Positions 36,401 to 48,400 of a stretch of DNA of 64,000 nt are shown one piece after another (position 1 is the stretch's first letter; each line of letters opens with the position of its first letter). Source of the DNA: Liolophura sinensis. Taxonomy: Eukaryota > Mollusca > Polyplacophora > Chitonida > Chitonidae. Both the position numbers and the translations under genes were made by a program. Location: contig NC_088305.1 of NCBI RefSeq assembly GCF_032854445.1, forward strand, positions 30,030,628-30,094,627. Reading direction: 5' to 3'. The notes beneath the pieces were generated by a model. That model searched no databases, was not told the DNA's origin, and saw only the letters and a list, made by a program, of their open reading frames with translations.

Positions 36401-39400
36401 GCAATATGTGTCATCTCCAGGATGATTTTCTTTGTGCTCTATAAACATTGTGATTGGATTGTTTAACATTGTTTAACCTCTAACCTGTGGTTGTAGATGG
36501 TGTGGTTCCGTGAGAACTGGTACGAGGAAGTTCTACGACAGTTACGCCAGGGTCTGGCCAAATGCTACGCTGTTGCCTTTGAGAATCGTGGAGCAGGTAC
36601 TTGTCCAGTTAAAAAAGTTCATGTGTGTTAACTTTTGGATAATCAAAAGGCAAAGGCAAAAAAAAAAAACAGATAATAGAATATGAATAAGTAACAATAA
36701 AAATGAACTCAGCAGCAGTCGAAAGACCAGTAAAAACTGCATGCCATTACATTTTTTTTTTTTTTTAGCTTTTCTCTCTCTCTGAATTAAAATCAGTGAA
36801 ATATTTTGATTGCATGGTGGGATATACGGACCATGTTGACAAATTCATGATGTGAGTGAGTCACAAGTTTTTCTATACTACATGTTCAGGTCTGAATAAC
36901 ATTCTGGTGAAGTTCACCTATAAAAGGTGAAGAGGACATTAACTTCCTGTTTAGTGATAGAGAAAAGTACATGTATGTACATTAATGCTGTGAATATTGG
37001 CTGCATTTAATGCAGTGAAATAAATGTAGATAAACAAGTTAAGATACAGTTTTAAATGATCTCTCTACCCACTTCATTTATTTTGGATAGACTTTTATAA
37101 ATATAAACATATATTTCCCCGGGCTCTGCCCGGTTTCCTCCCACCATAATGCTGGCCGCCGACATATAAGTGAAATATTCTTGAGTACGGTGTAAAACAC
37201 CAATCAGATAAATAAATAAATAGAAATATATTGAAAAAAAAGAAATGAATGAACCATGGCAATTTTTTTAATCTACTGTTTGCTGCGATGTTGCAGTTGC
37301 TGAAGCAACAATCACACCGCACACGCTGAACTTTGTGAAGAAGTTGGTGAGCACATTTGGCGTGGGTATTGAGAATGTGTCCAGCGTAAGTACGACCTTC
37401 TCCAGCGCAGCGTCGGAGTCCCTGGCGCGACGCGCGCAGGCCACAGCCCAGGACCCTGTTTTCCAGAAGATGAAGAGCCAGTTTACTACGGACTTTGATT
37501 TCAGGTTAGTAATGGTCACCTCTATTTTATCATGAAGAAACTCCATGACCAAGTGGGTAGAGTGCTAGTACAGCTGGTGACCCAAGGAGAGCCTCTCACC
37601 TATGCCGTCATTTCAAGCCCGCGGCTTGTATTTATCAAGCTTAAGTGACAAGATTTCAAAATTGCAAGGGCTTTATAAAGCCAAGCTCAGAATTTGAACA
37701 AGCTCCATGTTAAACCAAATTGAACTCAAGAACAAGGTCAAACACTTATCATTTACCAAATGTCTTTTACTTGTTATGAATTGAAAAGCTATGCGTATTT
37801 AATGCTTGATGTATTTTAAGTGACTTGATTGTGTGTTTCAGTGTGCCCGGGTCAACCAAACTTCATAACCTGATCAACAGACTGAAAAAATGGATTAAAA
37901 TTCTGGAAGCCAAAACAAAATTGTTGCCGAAGTAAGTTACATTAAAACATGTCCTGTATATGGCGATATTGAGACCTTGTGAATTTACGACAAATTACCT
38001 TGTAAATTTACGACAAATGACCTCAATTTTCACCCAAGACCAAGTTGCACATTTGCCCAATTGTGGGTGTTTTATTGATCTTAGAAAAGTGTTGATATCG
38101 TACTGGAGAGGTGCAAGTTCCAGCACCAAAAGTACTAATTTTAGACAATTATTCTAAAAATGCACTTTTGGGGATCTAATTTAATGTCATTTACTGTGAT
38201 AATGTGACTGAATAATGACATGTATTTAATTAAGCTGAGTCAGCATTTCAGGAGTCACATGATTTCACACAGATATGGATGAGACAGGATGGGGGATCTC
38301 ACAAACTAAGGCAACTAAAAGGCGAGATTTACGGTACTTGCTAGATTGAATGCACGTCTCGCCTAACCTGGTCTGTCGGCCTAATGGTGTCGTTAGCAAC
38401 TGCCATGAAAAATCACGCCTTTTAGCTGCGTCTCAGCATGTGTGCATTCTTGACAATCTTAAAATGCCAACCTGGCTTATTAAATTATTAATTGATATTT
38501 CACAGTATTAGACACAATAGAAGATAATAAGTTCAAATACATAAATGTTATCATAGAATAAAATAATAGCGCAACCCCTGGTATAAATAAAAAGGTAAAA
38601 TTTTCAGTGAGTAAGTTATTGGAATAAATCCAGAAGACCAACAGGTTTAGGAGGAATAAATAAATGTAGGCCCATGAGGTTATTCAGTTTCATTCCTCGT
38701 GTGGAAGAGCTGAAGTAACTAATTTATTCTAGAATGTTATGACAAGTCCTCTGTCTTGTGGAAGTAGGGATTACCGAACTACCCCTGACATTATCTATAG
38801 CACTGATTGACCTCTTGGGTTATTGGCCAATAGTTGATCTTCCCTACCACGTAAATCCCAACAAACTTATAATGCTTATAATAAGTTTTTCATGGTCAGT
38901 TGAAGAAGTTATCTGTTAAATCGTGGAATGAGATGTTAATTACGTTTTCTATATGTAATGAAAATTTGGATATAATCCTGAAAGGATCGCAGGTTGAGAG
39001 ATTGTACATGTATTTTATGTGTCCTTGTCTGTATTTGTACTGTTGAGATACAACTTTACATTATAAGAAACAAAACGTGTTGTATTGGGGTATGTTGCCT
39101 TGATCTTTTGCCACATAGTGCAGTGGTACAAATAATGTACGATTTTCATACTCACACTAACGGAACAAATAGAAATGGTAACAACATAATTGCAAAAAAA
39201 ATATTGTCGGAAAATGTCTATAATCTTACAGTATCTCATAATATGAGGTGGGTCTGGGATCTCCATTACAGCCCTTGAGCTCTAGTTTAAGATTTAAGCG
39301 TCTTTTTGGACAGATCTTTCCTGATTGAGGAGAAATGTCGGTTCCTCAGCAACTTTTCACTGAACACAGCAGAGGTGGAGTTACCAGGAGAGTTCCTTCT

Positions 39401-42400
39401 ACCAAAGGTAAGCTCAAGAAGACTTTGGGACTGGGCTGCTGGTCTCAATGGCAACTCTTTCTCCAAACATCTCATTAATTAAACTTCTTTCCAAGTTCAG
39501 GCATGCTTAGTTTTGGTTTAGTTTTACATCAGTGTATATTCATGTTGTTTCTTGCCATGAAAATTGTCTTTAGATGTATTGGCCAGGTCTAGAAAACAAC
39601 CTGTTCTGTCGGTTAAGATGATGTACTTGTAACAAGTTGCTATGTTTTGTGTGAGAATCCTGCTTCATCTTGTGCAGTTTTTTCTTGTGAAATTGTTCTG
39701 GTAATAAGAAAACATGGTTTTGTGTCTTGTTTGTTATCAGCACAACCATTACTATGTAAGAATAGCCAGATTCATGCCACGGGTGGAAATTGTACAGAAA
39801 CATAACACTGCGGCCCGTAGGCTCTACATCCGCGGCCACAACGGCAAGGTAAGTGGTCCAGAAATTGTCAGCATTGTTTAAGTACTTTAAATGTTCAAAA
39901 GTATTCAGGAATGATTCCAAGTTTATCAGTGTTTGTGAAATGTAATATTGTTACATTTTTTTGTTACAATTAGAATAATTACAATCTAAAGTTGTAAATA
40001 ATAATTATGGAGTAATAAAATGTTCAGCACATTTCCTAATATCACAGGTGCAGATATCAGTATTGTTCAAATTACAAACGTGAATTGTAAATGTTAAATA
40101 TTGATTCTGGAGTCATAAAGCACAAGTTTAGCACTGCTAGTTTATGACAATAAAACTAGCACACTTCCAAAGATTACTGCTAAATCTCAGTGATTTGAAT
40201 AATTTGTTTTAAGTATTAATTCTAGAGTCATGCATCACAGGTTTAGCACTCTTCCTGAGATAACCACTTAACCTTCAGTATTGATAAAATTACAGAAGTG
40301 TATTATGAGTGTTAAATAATGACTCCAGTCATAAAACTTACGAAATGACCTGTGTAGATATATATGGCTAATTGTTAGCTTGTGATTCAGTGTAGTAGTC
40401 TCTGTAAGATAATGACGAAATGACTGGTGTTGACAGATTTACCCATACCTGGTCGTGAACGACGCCTGCCTGACGGAATCCCGACGGGAAGAGCGAGTTT
40501 TACAGCTGCTCAGAATGCTCAATCACTTTCTCACCAAACAAAAGGTATATCACATGTCCTACAAGTAGCTATGCTAAACTAAGACCAGATTCCCTCGCTC
40601 TCATTCTCTGGCCAACCCGTCTGAAAGGTGTGCAACTATTGCAGGGTCATTTTCATAATCTTACATTTATTAAAGATCACATGTTCTCAAGTGATATAGC
40701 ATGTACAATGTAAAGTCTGTAGTTATACATCAGATAGATGGTCAGTAACTTGCTCATAAAACTTGACCCTCCATCCTGTAAGTGAAAAACCTCCAAAGTG
40801 TGACATCAAACTTGATCCCCCCATCCTGTAGGTAAAAAAACTCCAAAGTGTGACATCAAACTTGATCCCTCATCCTGTAAGCGAAAAAACTCAAAAGTGT
40901 GACATCAAACTTGATCTCTCATCCTGTAAGTGAAAAACCTCCAAAGTGTGACATCAAACTTGATCCCCCATCCCGTAAGTGAAAAACCTCCAAAGTGTGA
41001 CATCAAACTTGATCCCTCATCCTGTAAGTGAAAAACCTCCAAAGTGTGACATCAAACTTGATCCCCTATCCCGTAAGTGAAAAACCTCCAAAGTGTGACA
41101 TCAAACTTGATCCCCCATCCCGTAAGTGAAAAACCTCAAAAGTGTGACATCAAACTTGATCCCTCATCCCGTAAGTGAAAAACCTCCAAAGTGTGACATC
41201 AAACTTGATCCCCCATCCCGTAAGTGAAAAACCTCCAAAGTGTGACATCAAACTTGATCCCTCATCCTGTAAGTGAAAAACCTCCAAAGTGTGACATCAA
41301 ACTTTATCCCTCATCCTGTACATGAAAAAACTCCAAAGTGTGACATCAAACTTGATCCCCCATCCCATAAGTGAAAAACCTCCAAAGTGTGACATCAAAC
41401 TTGATCCCCCATCCTGTAAGTGAAACAGCTCCAAAGTGTGTCATCAAACTTGATCCCCCATCCTGTCAGTGAAAAACCTCCAAAGTGTGACATCAAACTT
41501 GATCCCCCATCCCGTAAGTGAAAAACCTCAGAAGTGTGACATCAAACAACATTTAAATAAGCAAGTTACAAGTTTGTTTGCTGTAAACCCCTCAGTTTTT
41601 GTTAAATTTGAAGTTGTATGGAATTAGTTTTGCTAATAAGGTGATTGATGTCAAATTTTGGATTCAAATTTATGATTCAAAACTGCAGCCTAAGAGTTTT
41701 ATTCATCCTGAGAATTTTGACTTTAATTCAAAAAGACTGATGTAAGAAAGCATCGTTTTCCACAAAAGTGTTTCTACACCTGAAAAAAAAAATCTTGAGG
41801 TAAAAAAAATGTGTCTAGTATGTGTAGACAATGACATTGACCAACCTGTAGCTGAGTTTATATCTTACCCCCATCTCTCTCCCTCTCCCTTGTCCAGGAG
41901 ACGTGTCGGAGACTGCTGTACCTGACTGTGCCCCGCGTGGTCGCCGTGTCGCCCCAGATGAGGCTCGTGGAGGATAACCCTGCCTCTATATCCCTCCTTG
42001 ACATCTACAAACATGTGAGTGTTTGTAACTCATGGCATGTGAAGGCAGCATAATTTCTGATGCAACAAAATTTATATACTGTTTCTGAACCAAAATTTTG
42101 CCTGTGACAAAGTTATTGATTTATCAGATTCTGAGAGTAACAACATTTTATTAAGTTGTAATGGAGATAGGTACTGTAAATTATTGGTTTATTTTGTTTG
42201 ATTACTCTTTAAGGCTGTTGTGAAGAACATTTAACCATTCCCAACGTAGTCTGGTTTATGGGTACAGGAAACTGGAGTAGACCAGTGCCCTTCACCAGGC
42301 AACTGAGACAGCTGACTCCAAGCCGCAGCCAAATCATGTAGTGATGGATTTGACTCATTAAATGTGGTTTATCTGAATTACCTCTTCTGAATGACATAAT

Positions 42401-45400
42401 GTTGGTTTATGGCGTAAAATCTGAACGAGTCCTCTCACACCTGACATGATTTCATTACAGCGCTGCAGTAAGCGTGGTATTGAGCATGATGCCCCAATTG
42501 CCCGGTACTACGAGCGTCTGGCAACAGTCCAGGCCCGAGGGTCACAGCCAAGTCATCAGGTACTGAGAGATATTCTGAAGGAGGTACAGGCTAACATGGT
42601 GCCCCGGGGCTTGCTCAAAGAGTGGGCCACCCACACCTTCCCGAACGCCACAGACTACTGGACCTTCAGAAAAACGGTGAGTAAAGCATTAAGTGATCTA
42701 GTGTCATTATAAAACTTTATCATTTGACAAAGAGGGTAATGCCACCAGCTACATGGACTTTCAGGGACTCTCTGAGTATGGTGTTAAATCTTCTTGTGTC
42801 AGCAAGGTGTATTTTAATAGTAGACTTTTAATATTTTAAGAGTCTGATGCCTTAGACTACTGGACCTTCACGAAAGTGTGGTTAGAGCATTAAGTCTTGT
42901 TGTGTCAACGAGGAGTATTATTGGAGAAAGAGACGCATAGTTTCCAAGAGATTAAATGATGTGATTACACACAGCAAAAGTTTTGATGCACTGTACTGTA
43001 AGCTTACTGCAAGATAACAGAAAAATGCTCAGTACAACATTGTCTTAAACATCGTGGTAGTGAACATCAGCCACTTGGAAATGTACAGTACCGAACAGTT
43101 TCATGTAAGTGCTTTGTGGTGCTGAAAGGTTCAATAAACGTTGTATTCTGTTATGTTGATTTATTTGTTTGGTGTTTCACGCTGTACTCCAGAATATTTT
43201 CACTTGTACGGCGGCGGCCGGCATTATGGTGGGAAGAAAACAGGCAGAGCCCGGGGAAACCAGGACCATCCACAGGTTGATGGCAGACCTTCCGACGTAC
43301 GGGTACAGGCCGGAGAGGAAGCCAGCATGAACTAGACTTCAGCTCTCAGCCACCGCATTGGTGAGAGGCTCCTGGATCATTGCGTCGTGCTGGGGTGCTA
43401 ACTCCCTCATACATGGAAAGCCCCATATTCTGTTAGAGGTTGTTAGAATCCTGTGTGTGCTTGGTATCAAAAGAGTGATTTATACCAAATTTGTGCTTTT
43501 TGTTACAGCTGACGATCCAATTAGCGCTGATGGGGTTTGCTGAGTTTGTGTTACACTTGATGAGGATGAACCCAGACATGATGTATTTACACCAGGACTG
43601 TGGTTACCTCAACATTTCCTACTTCAAGTTTGATATTGATGATCAGTCAGGTAGGTGCATCAAGGGAGATAACTAGGAATTTACAGAGTGCATCAAGGGA
43701 GATAACTGGGAATTTACATCGCTGTCTACATGTCTCTTGGCAGTTGTTATATGAAAAAGTGAATTTACTATGATTTTATAACATCTAGCTCATTGTAGTT
43801 TCCTCTCCGGTCGTGTATGGGAAGGTCTGCCAGCAAAAAGTGGATGGTCATGGGTTTCTTCCGGGCTGTGCCCAGTTTTCTCCCACCATAATGGACCTCT
43901 GTGGTTGGTTCTGAAAAAGAAGTGTATCATGAGATTGCATTATACATGTATGTATCATGTCTTAGGCCCGAGAAAACTTTTAACTACTTTCCAAACATTT
44001 ATAGTAGTCATGAAATTTGTGAAGAAATGAGAAATTTGTTGGCTGTGGTATGGTTTTTCGAAATACATAGCACTTCATCATACAATATTAGCATATTTTT
44101 TCAATCCTAGGTGACCTTGATGCCAACCGGCCTGTACCATTCCGTCTGACCCCAAACATTGTGGAGTTCCTGACCTCTACAGGAGTGACGGGCCCCCTGA
44201 CCGCCTCCATGGTGGCTGCAGCCCGCTGCTTTGTCCAGCCGCAGTACAAACTGCCCAGTCTGTTGAGGGCTATCCTGAGAGATGAGTACATTACGTGGCA
44301 TAAAAAGGTAGGGAATAACAGTGACACCCAGGTCATGGGCTCATTCTTATTCTGAGATGAAGATCAAGATGCTGCCAGTCAGGTGTCAGAATGTTTCATC
44401 ATTCGCTGGTTCTCAAGAGCTCAGAATAAAAATGACTGAAATTGTGCCCAGGTCATCATAAAGATGACATATCAAACAAATGTTCATGATTTCAGACACT
44501 TAAATGTTTTATTGTGCTTAATTTTACACATTTCCGTGTCATTTAACAGTGATATAAATGGAATATAATACATTTTACAACTTCAAAACACATTGGAAAA
44601 GTTGAGGTCAATGCACTGAAGAGCTGGGAAGTTTCAGAACCTAATGTAATGTTTATGATTTCCAAACTGCCTGTAACTGCGGTGACTGATAGAGGCCAGC
44701 GACCCTGTGGAGGCCATGATATTAACAACCCCGCCCATGTAAAACAGTGTGCAAGTTGCCTGGAGGTGACAACCAATGATAATCCACTGTTGGACCTGCA
44801 AAACGTGTATAATGTACAGGGACAACCTGGACGTGTAGAATACAATTACCTTCTCACATGCAGTCATTATTCTTCCATGTAGCAGTAATGTGAAGGTGAC
44901 ACAGTTCATTAATGGAGATGACAGGTCATGTTTCAAATCTAAGCATACGTAATTGACACGTTAAGCTAAGACATTAACATCGGTAATCTTGCCACAACCG
45001 TTCCTGGTGCTCAGCATAAAAAAAAAAATGGACCAGTTACTGGCAAGCCAGGTGTCCATATGTTGTCACTGGATGAGGCATCATGTCTGGTGTTTTTGTG
45101 CATGGCATTCCAGTAAGGCAGCACTATACATGTGTCAGCAATGGATACAAGCTTCTACAATCAGACGCTGTCTGAATATGGCTCAGGCATGGCAATTCTC
45201 CGCCGATCGGCGGATTTCCGCCGTTTTTAAAAATTCTAGAGGGCCATTTTTCTAAAACGTTAAATTTCGCTAAAAAAAAATTAAAAAAATAGGGTGGGTA
45301 ATGTACCGTAACTTCATCGGTCCGTGCATTCTAGGCACGGTTGGTGCGTACTGTCAGAGAGCGCTCTGTTGTACCCTTCTATTTTAAGAAGCCTCAAGCG

Positions 45401-48400
45401 GAAGTGCTGTGTTGGGTTTGAAACGGCTGTTTTCATTGGTTCAGGGGTCATTCCTCCAGCCAATCACTCGATCTGTTCTATTCAATTTCGCGCTATGTTA
45501 CAAATCGAAAATGGCGAAAACTTTGACAAGAGACCAGGAATCGGCTGTCCGAGAAATTGATAAGACTGTTCGCAACAAATTTAGATGGGAGTGGCTTGAC
45601 AGAAGCGTTACAGTTCGAGTAAAAATCGGAAAGAATTTCGAAGACGTAACAGAGAAGTTGTCAAACTTTGTGAAAAAGTGCGACATCCCTGGTAAAGCAC
45701 TCTGCACCTACTGCAACGACATCATCAACTACGGCTCTAGGGGATGCGTTGCATTGACAAACCATGCCATGAAAGTTTCAAAACACGCTGAGAATATGTC
45801 AATTCGGCGTTCGAATTATTCGCTGGGATCAGCGTTCACAAAAAAGAGCGCTGTGACTGATGCTACACGATGGGGGACGCTTGCAAAACCTACCGAGAAG
45901 CGGGACTCGGAGTCGGAGCCACTCACCCCAATTGCTGATAGACAAGTTCATTCTGAGGTAAACTTATATTGACTGCCTCTTTACCTTTTTTATGTTTGGA
46001 AAAACTATTTGATTGTCTGATTTTTCATTATTCACAGTATTGTCGGCATGAATGTTTGATTTAATTGACAGCCTTTGTTTAATGTAATCACAACCTTAAT
46101 TTCATTACTTCATTTTTATTTTATTTTATTTTATTTTTATATACATTCATGCTTAATATTAATTAATCTATTTGCAACAAAATCAAAAATATTTTATTTT
46201 TTTCCTTTTTTGACAGCGGTCAGAAGTAAGTCTTTTGGTCCTAATAAATCTCTGCCCTTGCACTTTTCCTGATGGTTTTGGTGAAGGATTTCTAATAGTC
46301 TACTGCAACACTAACTGTAGTGCTAGCTTCATATTTAATGCTATTAATTTGGATATGGCTTTGCTTTATAATTGGGTATGTAAGTCTCGAAGAAAATGAG
46401 CGAGATTTCACAATTTCCGGGTACCTCTGACACTGAAACCAACGTCTTAGTGACGTTCATGCTCGCTTGGTGACGTGGTTACATTATCACGTCGCAAGCA
46501 GGCGTCATGTTCGAACGCATGATTCGGGGACGCATGCCTATACGCAGCAAGGGTACCCAGAAGTGCAAAGAATTCCGACGAGACTTACATGCCCTATACT
46601 GGTGTAGTGCACGCTCTACTTCATTTGCTTCAAATTTATTACTCATAATCATTACTATCGGACTTGGTTAGTTTGTAGAGTGCTATTGTAGAAAAGGAGG
46701 CCATTCTGCTGCATATATTGTTTGTCAGGATCTTCAGGTAGTAAATCTATGGCTTCTAGAAACTCCTTGATATTCCCTAGAGAGTTCATTTTACAGTCGA
46801 TTGCTGTCTGCCTATAATTAATCAATTGCTGTCTTCCTGATTTAAAGTCTCTCTTTGACTTCTTGAAATAATTTAAATTTATACAACAGCTTAGAGGTAT
46901 ATCTAGACTACACCCCCACCCCCTTCGCATTAATAAGTAGTGATTGTATAATGATTAGCTGAGCAATATTAAAGATCTGCTTGGATCATCTCTTGTGGGA
47001 TCATTTTGTTGTATTAATTTGACCTAGACACACACAAATATCATTGTTTTTTGACAGAGAGAGATCTATGGAACTAAAGATATTATGTACATATTAAATT
47101 ATTTCTTAAATTAAAATTTTAATTATTGTCTTTTCAGGCTCTGGTCCTCTCTGTTCTAGCAGAACACAGCTTGCCCTTGAGCCTCGCGCCAGTGATTGTC
47201 CAAACAGCCTGTGAACTTGCAAAGGACCCGAGAGCCCTGAGTTGTGTTAAATTGGAACGAAAGACTGCAGGATACAAACTGACACATGGCCTGGGAAAGA
47301 CTTTTTCAGAAGATACAGCCAGTGCATTACAGTCTCAGCCTTTCAGTCTCAATATTGACGAAAGCACATCTAACAGTGACAAAAGGATGTTAGCTGTATT
47401 AGCCAGTTATTTCAGCGTGGAACAGAAGAAAGTTGTGGTTGAACATCTTCGATCAGTTGAAGTCTTCAAGGTTGACACTAAGAGCATTCTTGCTGCTCTT
47501 GATTCCCTTTTCACTGACATGAAATTACCATGGAAAAATTTAGTCTCCATTTTGATGGATTCGTGCAACGTGATGCGGGGTTCTAAGAATGGTCTGGAAG
47601 TTCAAATTCGGAGAGAGAGAGCTCCTAACTTGCTTGATATTGACGGGGATTCTTGTCATCATGTACATAATGCGTGCAAGAAATTCTGTTCCCCTTTTGA
47701 AGGATGGGTTGAAGGTCTAGCCAACGACTTACATAATGATTTGGTGTGGAGTACAGATCTAAGACAGCTTTTCAGTGAAATATGTGAAATGCTTGATACA
47801 CCATTCACCATGCCAAAGAAGTTTATTCCTCACAGGTGGCTTTCTTGTTATGACACAAGCTTGGCCAACCTAGTCATGATGGATGCCTTTGCTGTATTCT
47901 ACTATGGGTTCCTTAAGGAAGACGATAAAGAACTGTACCAGGAACCTGTAAATGGAATTGTGGACCAACAAAAATTGACAGCTGATGGCTTAAATAGATT
48001 AGACGAAATTTGGGTAGAGCTTGCGCAGAAGAAAACTACGGCAGATGGTAAGGAGAGAAAGCGCAGGATTATTGAAAAAGTCTTGTTCCAGTCCAAAAAG
48101 ACCCATTTAATCATGTCATTATATTCTGCAGTCCTGGGTATGCTGAAAGAATTCACCTGCCTCCTTCAAACAAATACACCCATGATTCATGTGTTACACG
48201 ACAAACAGGAGCAATTATTCTCCGATTTTCTGGCATGCTTTGTAAAAGCTGAAGTCATCGCTGGGAAATCTGCAGCTCAGTTGAAAGTGCTAAATTTGAA
48301 TGATGGTAACCTGTTTGTCAATATCAAGGACATGTTTGTTGGAAGTAATGTGGAAGAAATCATTAAGAGTAGTCACCCAAAGGACACAACAGTAACAGAG

